Source: Occultella kanbiaonis | GTDB taxonomy: Bacteria > Actinomycetota > Actinomycetes > Actinomycetales > Beutenbergiaceae | DNA length: 64,000 nucleotides | Assembly (NCBI RefSeq): GCF_009708215.1 | Contig: NZ_CP046175.1 | Span: 2,604,001-2,668,000 of the forward strand | Direction: 5' to 3' | Part shown: positions 16,555-26,586 of the stretch, piece by piece | How the letters are laid out: each line of letters starts with the position of its first letter | How positions within the stretch are numbered: position 1 is the first letter of the stretch | Notes under the pieces: model-generated | Database searches by the model: none | What the model was told of the DNA's origin: nothing | Seen by the model: the letters and a program-made list of their open reading frames with translations, nothing else | Position numbers and translations under genes: made by a program

Positions 16555-18671
16555 TCCGGCCGCAGGTCCAGGCGCCGCAGCAGCTGGGCGTTCAGGGCCA
16601 CCACCACCGTCGAGGCGGACATGAGCAGCGCCCCGACCGCCATCGGCATGACGAACCCGATCGGGGCGAGCAGCCCGGCCGCGAGCGGCACCGAGATCAG
16701 GTTGTAGCCGGCGGCCCACCACAGGTTCTGCTTCATCTTGCGGTACGCGGCCCGGGACAGTTCGATGATCGAGAGCACGGCCCGGGGGTCGTCGGAGGCG
16801 AGGATCACGCCCGCGGACGCGATCGCGACGTCCGTGCCCGCGCCGATCGCGATGCCGACGTCGGCCTGGGCCAGCGCCGGCGCGTCGTTCACGCCGTCGC
16901 CGACCATCGCCACGCTGGCTCCCCGCTCCTGCAGCTGACGCACCTTCGCGCTCTTGTGCTCGGGGTGCACCCCCGCGAACACCTCGGTGATGCCGAGGTC
17001 GGCGGCCACCGCACGGGCCACCGGCTCGGCGTCGCCGGTGATCATGACGACCTCGACGCCACGATCGCGCAGCGCCGCGACCGCCTCGCGGGACTCCGGC
17101 CGGACCTCGTCCGCGAGCGCGAGCGCGGCGACCACCCGGCCGTCGACGAGCACATGCAGGACCGTGCGTCCGGCGTCCGCCTGCTCGGCGAGCCAGGCGG
17201 TGTCGGCGAGCGGCTCCCGGCCCGTCGCGGCGAGCAGCCCGGGACCGCCCACCGAGACCTCGCGGGCCGGCCCCGCGTCGTCGGGCACCATGGCCCGGAC
17301 GCCCTGACCGGGCACCGCAAGGAAGTCCGTGGCGGCTTCGACCGCCAGGCCACGCTCGGCCGCGGCCGCGACGATCGCGCGGGCCAACGGGTGCTCGCTC
17401 GCCGCCTCGGCGGCAGCCGCGTAGCGCAGGGCCTCGTCGGCGTCCTGCCCGACGGCGGAGGTCACCGCGAGCAGGGCGGGGGCGCCCTTGGTCAGGGTGC
17501 CGGTCTTGTCGAACAGCACCGTGTCCACGGTCCGCATCCGCTCGAGGGCCATCCGGTCCTTGACGAGGATCCCGGCCCGCGCCGCCCGCTCTGTGGAGAT
17601 CGAGACCACCAGCGGGATGGCAAGGCCGAGCGCATGCGGGCAGGCGATCACCAGCACCGTGATGACCCGGATCAGGGCTTCCTCCGGGGTGCCCCAGAAC
17701 AGCCAGGCGATCAGGGTCAGCGCTGCGGCACCGAGCGCGAACCAGAACAGCGCCGCCGCGGCCCGGTCGGCGAGCCGCTGGGCCCGGGAGGAGCTCGAGC
17801 GGGCCTGTTCGACGAGCCGGCCGATCCCGGCGAGGGCCGTGTCGTCACCGACGGCAGCCACCCGCACCCGGATCGCGGAGTCGGTGGCCACGGTGCCGGC
17901 GACCACCCGGTCGTCGGTGCCGCGGCGCACCGGCGCGGACTCGCCCGTGATCATCGACTCGTCCACGTGGGCGGAGCCGTCGATGACGATCCCGTCGGCC
18001 GGGACCCGGCCGCCGGGGCGCACCAGGATCACGTCGCCCACCACGAGGTCGGCCGGGGCCACGAGGGTGATCTGCTCGCCGTCGAGGCGCTCGGCCTCAT
18101 CGGGAAGGAGCGCGGCGAGCGAGTCCAACGCCGACGTCGTCTGCGCGAGCGAGCGCATCTCGATCCAGTGCCCGAGGAGCATGATCACCACGAGCAGGGC
18201 GAGTTCCCACCAGAAGTCCAGCTCATGCGCGAACAGCCCGAGGCTGGAGCCGAGCGAGGCGACGAAGGCGACCGTGATCGCCATTCCGATGAGCAGCATC
18301 ATGCCGGGCCGGCGGGAGCGGAGCTCGTCGACGGCACCGGTCAGGAACGGGCGCCCACCCCAGACGAAGATGACGGTGCCGAGCACGGGGGAGACCCAGC
18401 CGGTGCCGGCGGGCAGGGTGTACCCGAGGATGTCCGCGAACATGCCGCTGAAGGCTGCGGTCGGGATCGCGAGGATCAGTGTGATCCAGAACAACCGTCG
18501 GAACTGGGCGACGTGGCCCTCGTGGCCGCCGTGGCCCGCGTGGGCGTCGTGGCCCGCGTGGGGGTCGTGCTGGCCGTGGTCGTGCTCGGCGTGTCCCTCC
18601 TGCGCGGTGTGCTCGTCATGAGCATCGGGGGCGTGTTGCTCGGGTGTGGCGTGCGTGGGGTGCGGCTCCAT
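16542..18671 (-). CDS. copB: CopB-type heavy-metal P1B-ATPase
   Basis: 709 aa. It exports copper (or related soft metals) using ATP. The N-terminus (1-55) is extremely His-rich (HDHGQHDPHAGHDAHAGHGGH), replacing the Cys-type metal domain. Membrane motif CPH at 344-346 marks the CopB subclass, where CPC would mark CopA. Actuator motif is TGES, phosphorylation site DKTGT with D388, SEHPLA supplies the nucleotide-binding HP, and GDGVNDAP is the hinge. Eight hydrophobic segments are expected. It lies directly behind a copper-type palindrome at 18678-18729. No chaperone, CsoR or copper oxidase gene is in the window. Confidence 0.9.
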   Translation of the reverse strand: MEPHPTHATPEQHAPDAHDEHTAQEGHAEHDHGQHDPHAGHDAHAGHGGHEGHVAQFRRLFWITLILAIPTAAFSGMFADILGYTLPAGTGWVSPVLGTVIFVWGGRPFLTGAVDELRSRRPGMMLLIGMAITVAFVASLGSSLGLFAHELDFWWELALLVVIMLLGHWIEMRSLAQTTSALDSLAALLPDEAERLDGEQITLVAPADLVVGDVILVRPGGRVPADGIVIDGSAHVDESMITGESAPVRRGTDDRVVAGTVATDSAIRVRVAAVGDDTALAGIGRLVEQARSSSSRAQRLADRAAAALFWFALGAAALTLIAWLFWGTPEEALIRVITVLVIACPHALGLAIPLVVSISTERAARAGILVKDRMALERMRTVDTVLFDKTGTLTKGAPALLAVTSAVGQDADEALRYAAAAEAASEHPLARAIVAAAAERGLAVEAATDFLAVPGQGVRAMVPDDAGPAREVSVGGPGLLAATGREPLADTAWLAEQADAGRTVLHVLVDGRVVAALALADEVRPESREAVAALRDRGVEVVMITGDAEPVARAVAADLGITEVFAGVHPEHKSAKVRQLQERGASVAMVGDGVNDAPALAQADVGIAIGAGTDVAIASAGVILASDDPRAVLSIIELSRAAYRKMKQNLWWAAGYNLISVPLAAGLLAPIGFVMPMAVGALLMSASTVVVALNAQLLRRLDLRPDRQG

Positions 18672-18677
18672 GATGGT

Positions 18678-18729
18678 GGAACCATATACCCCCCGAGGGT
18701 ATTTCCTCGAGGGGTATATGGCTGGTTCC
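18678..18729. promoter_or_regulatory. CsoR-like copper operator/promoter of copB
   Basis: CCATATACCCC (18682-18692) is repeated inverted as GGGGTATATGG (18711-18721). The left half contains a tighter imperfect palindrome, ATACCC-N5-GGGTAT (18686-18702), of the type bound by CsoR-family copper repressors. Flanking GGAACCA/TGGTTCC arms (18678-18684, 18723-18729) extend the symmetry with a 1-nt slip. The site lies 7-58 bp upstream of the copB ATG, where it would cover the promoter. Confidence 0.65.
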
Positions 18730-18733
18730 GGGC

Positions 18734-19963
18734 TCAGGCCTGGAGCTTGAGGGCCTGACGCCAGGAGAGCGCGGTGCCGCCCTGCATCACTGCTCGCTGG
18801 TAGATCCGTTCGCCCAGGCGCAGCAGCCCGTACGCGGCGACGGCCGTGAGGGCCAGGGAGACCAGGCCCTGCCAGATCGGGACGTCACCGGCGAGCATCC
18901 GGATCGGCATCGCGACCGAGGAGACCACCGGGACGAAGCTCGCGATGTCGAGCCAGATCCCCTCGGCGAACAGTCCGACGAACAGGGCGACCATGATCAC
19001 GGTGATGATCGGGCCGGTGTTGGACTGCAGGTCCTCGCTACGGCTGGCGAGCGAGCCGAGCACGGCCCAGACGGCGGCTAGCGCCGTGAACCCGACCACG
19101 AAGAAGGCGATGAACCATCCGGATGCGCTGAGGATCCAGCCGATGTCGCCCGCTAGGCCGGTGAGGTTCACCGCGGTCAGGCCGACCACGCAGTAGAGCA
19201 GGATCTGCGCGAACGCCAGCAGCGAGTTGCCGAGGACCTTGCCGTAGAGCAGCTGGCGGATCGGGATGGCGGTCGCGAGGATCTCGACGACGCGGTTCTG
19301 CTTCTCCTCGAGCACCGAGTTGGCGATGGTCATCCCGAAGATGATCGCGGCCATGTAGAACAGGAACGCGAAGATGAAGCCCACGATGAAGGCGAGGGCG
19401 CCACGGTCGGCGTCCGGGTCGAGGAACTCCGTGGTGACCTCCGACCCGGCCATGAGCTCGCCGAGCGTGGTCCCGGCCGCCTCCGCATTGGCGGCGAGGA
19501 CCGACTGACTCACCGCGTCCGTGAGCGCGGTGGAGAGGGCGGAGTCCACCTCGGAACCGCCCAGGAGCACCCAGCCGTCCGCGCCGGCGAGCAGCCCCGC
19601 ATCCACGTCGCCCTCGAGGACCGCGGCGCGCAGCGCATCCTCGGAGTCGAACTCGGTGACCTCGAGGGTGTCGCCGGCGGAGGTGATGGCCTCCGTGCCG
19701 GCCTGCGCCACCACGGCCGCGTCGGTCTGGGTCGTGCCGACCGTGAAGTCGGACGTGCGGTTGCCGACCACGGCGCCGATGACGACGCTGGCCGCGATCA
19801 TCGCGAGGGTGACGATGGTGGAGATCACGAAGCTCTTGTCGGCCAGCTTCACCATGATCTCGCGGATGGTGACGATCAGCCAGGGGTTGCGCACCGGGGA
19901 CGGCGGGCTCTGCCCGTCCAGGGACGGCGTCGGCGTCTGCGGGGAGGAGTCGGTGGTGGTCAT
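18734..19963 (-). CDS. ABC-2 type transporter permease (NatB-like)
   Basis: 409 aa. One transmembrane helix (about 43-63) is followed by a large external domain of about 150 residues. A cluster of five to six helices comes next, with the ABC-2 loop MTIANSVLEEKQNRVVEILATAIP (the EEK-RVVE signature of NatB/CcmB-like exporters). The start at 19963 overlaps the ATPase stop (ATGA); an Arg-rich upstream extension is read-through. With the ATPase it forms an exporter, possibly of ions, antibiotics or peptides. The adjacent two-component system is a likely regulator. Confidence 0.88.
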   Translation of the reverse strand: MTTTDSSPQTPTPSLDGQSPPSPVRNPWLIVTIREIMVKLADKSFVISTIVTLAMIAASVVIGAVVGNRTSDFTVGTTQTDAAVVAQAGTEAITSAGDTLEVTEFDSEDALRAAVLEGDVDAGLLAGADGWVLLGGSEVDSALSTALTDAVSQSVLAANAEAAGTTLGELMAGSEVTTEFLDPDADRGALAFIVGFIFAFLFYMAAIIFGMTIANSVLEEKQNRVVEILATAIPIRQLLYGKVLGNSLLAFAQILLYCVVGLTAVNLTGLAGDIGWILSASGWFIAFFVVGFTALAAVWAVLGSLASRSEDLQSNTGPIITVIMVALFVGLFAEGIWLDIASFVPVVSSVAMPIRMLAGDVPIWQGLVSLALTAVAAYGLLRLGERIYQRAVMQGGTALSWRQALKLQA

Positions 19964-20853
19964 CGGGTCACCTCGCGGTAGATCTCGGACAGGGACCGGG
20001 TGATGGGGGCGAACTCGGCGAGGCCGCGTTCGGCGGCGCGCTTCAGCAGCGGCTCCCGGGCGCCGTCGGCCAGCTCGAGGACGGCGCTGGGGCCGTCGAC
20101 GTCCAGCACGCTCACGCCGGGCACGTCGCGGAGCCACCCGGCGTCCGGCGTGGTGACGATGCGGTAGCGGGTCGGACCGGCGTTGCGGAGCTCGTCCGCC
20201 GCACCGGCGGCCATGACCTTGCCGTCCGAGAGCACCACGAGCGAGTCGCAGAGCCGGTCGACGAGGTCGAGCTGGTGGCTGGAGAACAGCACGGGCACGC
20301 CCTGGCGGAGGCGGTCGCGGAGCAGCTCCACCATGGAGTCGACGGCCACGGGGTCGAGGCCGGAGAACGGTTCGTCCAGGATCAGACCGCTCGGTCCGTG
20401 CAGCAGCGACGCGGTGATCTGGACGCGCTGCTGGTTCCCGAGGGACAGCGACTCGAGCTTGTCCTTGACGCGGTCCGCGAGTCCGAACCGCTCCAGCAGG
20501 CGGGTGGCCTCCTTGGCGGCGTCACCTCGGCTCATGCCGCGCAGCTGGCCCAGATAGCAGAGCTGGTCGAGGATGCCCTGTTTCGGGTACAGGCCACGTT
20601 CCTCCGGCATGTACCCGAACCGGGAACGGTCCGCGGCCGTGATGGGCCGGCCGTCCCAGAGCACGTCGCCGCCGTGGATCACCAGGACGCCCATGATCAT
20701 GCGCATGGTCGAGGTCTTCCCGGCGCCGTTGGCGCCGACGAACCCGGTCATCCGGCCCGGCTCCACCGTGAACGACACGTCGTCCACGGCAACCTTCTCG
20801 CCGAAGCGGCGGGTCAGTTCCCGCACCTCGAGCCTGGCGTCCGCTTGCCTCAT
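19960..20853 (-). CDS. ABC transporter ATP-binding protein (NatA-like)
   Basis: 297 aa. Walker A GANGAGKTST (about 40-49), Q-loop region MPEERGLYPKQG, signature LSLGNQQRVQ, Walker B LILDEPFSGLDP and H-loop SSHQ are all in order, followed by a C-terminal DUF4162-type accessory domain as in NatA exporters. It energises the overlapping ABC-2 permease. It lies 163 bp downstream of the response regulator on the same strand. Confidence 0.92.
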   Translation of the reverse strand: MRQADARLEVRELTRRFGEKVAVDDVSFTVEPGRMTGFVGANGAGKTSTMRMIMGVLVIHGGDVLWDGRPITAADRSRFGYMPEERGLYPKQGILDQLCYLGQLRGMSRGDAAKEATRLLERFGLADRVKDKLESLSLGNQQRVQITASLLHGPSGLILDEPFSGLDPVAVDSMVELLRDRLRQGVPVLFSSHQLDLVDRLCDSLVVLSDGKVMAAGAADELRNAGPTRYRIVTTPDAGWLRDVPGVSVLDVDGPSAVLELADGAREPLLKRAAERGLAEFAPITRSLSEIYREVTR

Positions 20854-21016
20854 GCTGGTCCTCCTGTTGTTCCGGTCCTCGCCGCGGCGCTGGTCGCTGC
20901 CGTTCGGCCTGGTCCGAGCCTAGGAAGGACCGGTGCCCCGGTGCGTCGGCCGCACGGGGGAGCCGTGAAGATCCGCCGCAAGGGGGAGACGTGGGCGCCG
21001 GTGGGCGGCGCTGCGA
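20854..21016. other. 163-bp intergenic region, nothing firm
   Basis: The gap separates the response regulator gene from the ABC ATPase gene on the same strand. A short hairpin-like repeat (GTGCG at 20941, CGCAC at 20951) is the only structure noticed and is too weak to call. No credible ORF is present. A promoter for the ABC genes would be expected here. Confidence 0.4.
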
Positions 21017-21747
<731 letters not shown>

Positions 21748-21751
<4 letters not shown>

Positions 21752-23226
21752 CGGGGCTCGCTCTCGGTGTTGGTGTTGCCGTCGGTGTCGCGGAGGTGGA
21801 ACCGGGCTCGGACCCGCCAGCCGGTTCCGGTCAGGCGAGGGCCGATCTCGGCCTGACCGCCGTGCAGCGAGACGCGCTCGGACACCCCGCGAAGACCGTA
21901 GGCGGTTCCGGACGTGCCCCCGCGCGGTTGTCCGTCGTCGAGGACCTCGACCTCCACGAAGGCGCCGGCGGGGGAGTCCGTGGCAGCGCCGTCGGCAGGG
22001 CGACCGGTGGTTCCGGTGCGGAGGGTGACCGACGCTGAACCCGCCGTGGAGTGGCGGACCACGTTCGTGAGCGACTCCTGCACGCAGCGGTACACGGACA
22101 GGCCGAGTGCCGGCGGCACCCGGTCCAGGTCGCCCGGGGCGGCCTCCACCCGGGTCAGGGTGATCCGGAGTCCCTGCCGGCGGTGCTGCTCGGCCAGGTC
22201 GTCCAGATCAGCGAGGCCTGGCTCGGGCGCCCGGGACTCGTCGCCGCGGCCGGCGTCGGTCTCGCTGCGCAGCACCCCGAGCAGGGCGCGCATCTCCCCG
22301 ACGGCGTCCCGGCTCGCGCCCTCGATCGTGCGTAGGGCACCCTCGGCGGCCTCCGGTGCGCGGCTCAGCACCCGCCGGGCCGCGCCCGCCTGGACCCCGA
22401 TCACCGAGACGTGATGGGCCACGACATCGTGCAGCTCGCGGGCGATCCGGAGCCGCTCGTCCACCACGGCCCGGCGCGCGAGCTCGTCGGCCTGGGCGTG
22501 GATCCGCTTCGCCTGGTCGGCCAGCCGGGCCCGCTGCAGCGCGCCACGCCACGAGTTCCGGCCGACCAGGATGGCCCCTCCGAAGTAGGCGAGGTTGATG
22601 GCCGCCGTGTAGAGCACGTAGGCGAGGACCGGGTCGAGTGGGCCGGTGGGGCCATCGGTGCCGTAGAACAGCGCGACGGCGTTGGAGATCGTGAACGAGA
22701 TGATGATCCAGGCTGCCATCTCCAGCAGCACCAGGGCCACGGCGATCCAGAGCCAGCGGCGCTCGCGCGCCCAGGCGACGGCCGCGTAGATGGCGGCGAA
22801 GTAGGCCGTCTGGAACGGGAGCTGGACGCTCGCCTCGGGGCTGAGGTAGGCGAGGCCGAGGAACAGGGCCGAGGAGATCACCAGCGCGACCATCGGGTAG
22901 CGACGCCGGATGGCCAGCGGCGCGATCATGGCCGCGACGGCGACGTAGGCACGCCAGGACTCCTCGCCCTCGATCACCAGGCCGAACGACTTGGTGGCCA
23001 CGGTCATGCCGAGGCCCACCATGATGAACACGACGGTGCCGAGGACGTCCCGGCGCTGCTGGGCACTGCTGGGCCCGGGCCGCTCCCAGAGCGGGTCCTG
23101 GGCGTCGTTCAGCCAGGCGAACAGGCGGCTCGTCCACGACGCGCTCGGTGGCGCCGGGGACCGGTCCGCCGGCTCGGCGCCGGCCGCCGCGGAAGCCTCG
23201 GACGGCGAGCTGGACAGGGTGGGCAT
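21748..23226 (-). CDS. DesK-type sensor histidine kinase (HisKA_3)
   Basis: 492 aa. An Ala/Pro/Ser-rich cytoplasmic N-terminus (1-60) precedes about six membrane segments (62-225). The HisKA_3 box RIARELHDVVAHHVS carries H266. The HATPase domain has the N-box CVQESLTNVVRHS and a G-box YGLRGVSERV, with a variable Gly/Ala-rich insertion between them. No extracellular sensor domain is seen, so a membrane or envelope signal is likely. Partner of the overlapping regulator. Confidence 0.91.
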
Positions 23227-23305
23227 GACCCACGAGGGTATCCGCCATCGGGAGCACCCGCGTCCGTCCCACGAGGGAGAACCCCGGCGGCGCGCGCGTC
23301 GGGCT

Positions 23306-23322
23306 CCTCCGGCCGGCGGAGG
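23306..23322 (-). terminator. Terminator hairpin after the metzincin pair
   Basis: CCTCCG and CGGAGG form a perfect 6-bp stem around a GCCGG loop, immediately after the stop codon of the 236-aa gene. It is short but well placed to end the two-gene operon before the kinase promoter. Confidence 0.45.
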
Positions 23323-24033
23323 TCAGGCGGCAGGGTGGGGCGAGCCGGCCAGGATCGCGACGGCCCGGGCGTCGCCGCTCACGGCCCGTGTGATGTCGGC
23401 GTGCCGCGGGTCCGTCGCCGGCAGCACCGCGCTCGCCGCGGTCGCCACGGAGATCGAGGCGCCGGCCGCCGTCGCCAGGTCCGCCGCACCCGTTCCGGCG
23501 TCGGTGGCCAGGGCCGCGAGGATGGCGTTCGTCCCGCCGTCGGCGGCCAGTGCGGCCAGGCCACCGGCCGCCTGTCCCAGGACGGACGCGGACGCCAGGG
23601 ACTGGATCACGTCCCGGTCGCGCAGGGCAGCCGCGGCCGCGCCCGTGGCAGCGGTGCGGACCACCTGGACCGGTTCGGCCTCGAGCGTGGTCGGGCCCGC
23701 GGCGTAGGAGGCCGTCAGGGTATAGGAGCCGGCACCCGGGAACAACGGCTGGGACGCCGCGGTGCAGACCAGCAGGACGCCCGCCTCGAGGGCCTGGCCC
23801 GGGCCGAGCTCCGCCTCGCGAGGCAGGCTGTCCGCCGGCCACGGCCAGCCGGCCCGGAGCGTGCCGGCCGGCCCGGCCACGTCGATGACCAGGTCACCGT
23901 CGGGCAGGTTCAGCCGGGCGTTGACGGTCACCGGCTCGGTCCCGGCGTTCGTCAGGGTGACCACGCCGAGCAGGGCCTGGTCCGACCCTGACCGGGCGGG
24001 CACGGTCAGGGTCAGCGTCAGGGTCACACTCAT
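23323..24033 (-). CDS. Unrecognised protein repeating the C-terminal module of its neighbour
   Basis: 236 aa with no signal peptide or membrane helix. Residues 1-125 look like an immunoglobulin-like beta-sandwich (LLGVVTLTNAGTEPVTVNARLNL; LGPGQALEAGVLLV; PGAGSYTLTASY). Residues 125-236 are Ala-rich helices. The whole chain lines up with the C-terminal part of the large neighbour: VTLTNTGDEPREVTARLNL corresponds to VTLTNAGTEPVTVNARLNL, and VYVRTAATETEVDIAA to VQVVRTAATGAAAAAL. The ATG overlaps the neighbour's stop (ATGA), so the two are made together. A partner or regulatory subunit is a reasonable guess, but function is unknown. Confidence 0.6.
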   Translation of the reverse strand: MSVTLTLTLTVPARSGSDQALLGVVTLTNAGTEPVTVNARLNLPDGDLVIDVAGPAGTLRAGWPWPADSLPREAELGPGQALEAGVLLVCTAASQPLFPGAGSYTLTASYAAGPTTLEAEPVQVVRTAATGAAAAALRDRDVIQSLASASVLGQAAGGLAALAADGGTNAILAALATDAGTGAADLATAAGASISVATAASAVLPATDPRHADITRAVSGDARAVAILAGSPHPAA

Positions 24034-26438
24034 GCGGGTGATGCTGCCACGAAGTCGGCCACGATGGCCTCGGCGGCCGCCAGGTCCGCCTTGCCCTTGC
24101 GGGCCCGCCTGGCCCGGCCGAGTGCGTCCGCGACCACGGGGGCCTCGGACTCCACCGGACTCGCCACGGTCGCGGCGAGCCGCACGATCTCCTCGGCCGA
24201 CCGGCCCTGCATGGCGAGGTCCAGGTAGCGCTTCACCTCGTCCGGTGCCGCCGCTCGGGTGGCGGCGCGCCCGCCGTCGTCAGCCGCGCGGGAGTCCGAT
24301 CGGTGATCGGCGTGGCCACGCGCGAAGGAGTTCGCCAGGACCAGGGCGGCCGCGGCGCCGGTGTCGGCGTCGTTGTGTGCCTGCGCCACCGTGGCCAGGC
24401 GGTCGCGGGCGGTCGTGTCGGTGCCGAAGTCACCAAGGGCGAACGCACGCCCGACGGCGGTGTCCAGGGTCTGGGCGGCGATGTCCACCTCTGTCTCGGT
24501 GGCGGCCGTGCGCACGTACACGGTCGACCGCTGGCTGCGCGCCGTCGTGAACGTGTCCACGTCGAACTCGGCGCGGACCACGTGGGTGCCGGGCTGTTCG
24601 AACGTGACGCCCTCGCTCGTGAAGAAGACCTGCATGCGGGCGGTGACGGACTCGCCCGGGGCGAGCACCGCCGTCGGGCGGGTGCCACAGGCGACCACGA
24701 CGTCGCGGACCTGCTCCACGCTGCCGTCCGGCAGCACGTGGTGCAGCCGCAGGTACCCCTCGGCGAGGTTCAGCCGTGCGGTGACCTCGCGCGGTTCGTC
24801 GCCCGTGTTCGTGAGCGTGACCTCGGCGGTGACGTACTCGCCGACGTACACCTCCGCGGGCAGCACCAGGTCGAGGGTGAGGCCGTCGGTGTCGTCCCCG
24901 GTGGTGTAGCCGGTGGCGTCCACGGGAACGGGCAGGCCGGAGGAGAGCGAGCCGTGCCCCCAGCCGAAGTTCTTCCATCCGGGGCGCACCTGTGGGTCGG
25001 GGGAGTGGATCAGGGAGTCCAGATCGTGTTGGGCGAAGGCGAAGGTGGCGTTGCCCGGGTACTGGTTCGTGGTGCTGGCGAAGCTCATCACGTCCCCGGT
25101 CTGGTTCATGATCTCGGTGCCGATCGGCGGCACGTGCACGTCGTGCTTGGGGTGGAACAGGTTCAACGCGTGCCCGGCCTCGTGGATCATCGTGCGCAGG
25201 AAGGCCGCGGGGACATTGTTCAGCGGCTGGTTCCGGGCGGCGGGTTCGATGAAGTTCTGCCCGCCGAGGGTGGCGTCGGCGAATCCGACCGAACCCTCGC
25301 GGGGAACCGAGTCGTCGTCGAACATGACGCCGAGCAGGCCGCCCTGCGCGGATCCTACAAGCAGCCACAGACGCCACGGGTCCGCGGCGCCGGGGTCACG
25401 ATGGGTCGTCAGCAGTGTCTGCAGTTCCGCCATCGTCAGGGACGCGTCGCTGGGGATGTTCAGGTCGTCGACCCGCACCCGGGTGTCCCACCCGGCCGAC
25501 GCGTACACGTTCTGGAACGTGCGCACGGCGCCGTGGTTGAACGCCGACGCCGGCCAGTTCCGGCCGGTCATCACGTCCACCTCGATGGCGCAGCCGCGGT
25601 ACAGGTTGGCCGTCTTGGTGGCCTTCACGTCGTACGTCGTGCCACCGATGGTGGCGGTGCCGGTCATGGTGGCGACCCGGTTGCCGCGGATCAGGATCGA
25701 ACGGCGGCAGGTCAGACGCATCGAGCCGGAGTCGGTGGTCACGAACTGCTGGCTGGTGCGGTTCCAGAGGTGGCGGCGCAGGTCGAAGGAGAGGGTGCCG
25801 CTCGAGTAGGTGACCCCGGTGGAGCGGAAGTACCAGGAGTACTCGTTCTTCGGCAGTTGCGGGTAGTGCGGGAACGGTGGCGCCCCGTTGATGCCCGAGA
25901 GGATGCCCAGGCTCGAGGCCGGGAGCTCGGTGACGGCCGTGCCGAGCAGGTTCGGGTCGATGTCGGCCTCGGCGGCATCGCCAGACTCGGCGGCCGCAGC
26001 CATGGCGTCCGCCTCGGTGTCGCCGCCGAAGAACCCGGGCAGGTTCTCGATCGGGCCGAGGATCGGCGACCGCTTCACGTAGACGTCGCCGCTGATGCGC
26101 AGCGAGGTGTCCCGGACCTCGATCCGCATCGGCCCCCGGATCTGCTGGCGCAGGAAGACCGGGACCGGCAGCCGCGATGTGAACTCGATGAGCCACGACC
26201 CGTTGACGACGGGCAGCGAACAGGGCCGGTCGAGGATGAACGGTGGGATCTGCGGCTCGATCGGGATGCGCGGGTCGATCGGGATGCGCGGGTCGATGCG
26301 TACCGGCCCCGGCCCGACCGGGATCGGCGGTCCGAGGACCGGCCCCGGTCCTCTGACCTCCATCAGGTCGCCCTGCTCGTCGTAGTACAGGGTGCCGTCG
26401 TCTCCGCAGCAGCCCGAACTCTCGTCGTACTCGGTCAT
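24030..26438 (-). CDS. Large metzincin-like HExxHxxxxxH protein of unknown function
   Basis: 802 aa, with no signal peptide. The N-terminus has GCCGDDGTLYY and a Pro-rich repeat (GPPIPVGPGPV, IDPRIP repeated). A beta-rich region follows (70-330). The zinc-peptidase motif HEAGHALNLFH is at 419-429: H419, H423 and H429 are candidate ligands, E420 the base, and N426 replaces the usual metzincin Gly. M451 in GDVMSF is a candidate Met-turn. A beta-sandwich (about 530-660) and Ala-rich helices end the chain and match the coupled 236-aa gene. The ATG at 26438 has GGAG about 8 nt upstream. A metallopeptidase is likely; substrate and location are unknown. Confidence 0.65.
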   Translation of the reverse strand: MTEYDESSGCCGDDGTLYYDEQGDLMEVRGPGPVLGPPIPVGPGPVRIDPRIPIDPRIPIEPQIPPFILDRPCSLPVVNGSWLIEFTSRLPVPVFLRQQIRGPMRIEVRDTSLRISGDVYVKRSPILGPIENLPGFFGGDTEADAMAAAAESGDAAEADIDPNLLGTAVTELPASSLGILSGINGAPPFPHYPQLPKNEYSWYFRSTGVTYSSGTLSFDLRRHLWNRTSQQFVTTDSGSMRLTCRRSILIRGNRVATMTGTATIGGTTYDVKATKTANLYRGCAIEVDVMTGRNWPASAFNHGAVRTFQNVYASAGWDTRVRVDDLNIPSDASLTMAELQTLLTTHRDPGAADPWRLWLLVGSAQGGLLGVMFDDDSVPREGSVGFADATLGGQNFIEPAARNQPLNNVPAAFLRTMIHEAGHALNLFHPKHDVHVPPIGTEIMNQTGDVMSFASTTNQYPGNATFAFAQHDLDSLIHSPDPQVRPGWKNFGWGHGSLSSGLPVPVDATGYTTGDDTDGLTLDLVLPAEVYVGEYVTAEVTLTNTGDEPREVTARLNLAEGYLRLHHVLPDGSVEQVRDVVVACGTRPTAVLAPGESVTARMQVFFTSEGVTFEQPGTHVVRAEFDVDTFTTARSQRSTVYVRTAATETEVDIAAQTLDTAVGRAFALGDFGTDTTARDRLATVAQAHNDADTGAAAALVLANSFARGHADHRSDSRAADDGGRAATRAAAPDEVKRYLDLAMQGRSAEEIVRLAATVASPVESEAPVVADALGRARRARKGKADLAAAEAIVADFVAASPA

Positions 26439-26573
26439 GGTTCGCTCCAGGTGCCGGTCCGGCGTCGTTGCCGGACATTTCATGGTCGATCGCGAGGAGG
26501 CGGGTGGCCAGAGGTCTGATCGGGTGGTCCACGGGTGATTGACGAGCCGCTATCGGGTGATTCGCGGGAGGCC

Positions 26574-26579
26574 TAGAGT
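26574..26579 (+). promoter_or_regulatory. -10 box of a leaderless VOC gene
   Basis: TAGAGT is followed by seven bases and the ATG at 26587, with no ribosome site between. This suggests a leaderless transcript. The rest of the 148-bp divergent gap (26439-26586) must also hold the promoter of the metzincin operon, but none stood out. Confidence 0.45.
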
Positions 26580-26586
26580 CGTGGGC

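Noticed and set aside
20854-21016. A small plus-strand ORF in the gap between regulator and ABC genes
   Set aside because: No ribosome site, no conserved pattern, and composition like non-coding read-through.
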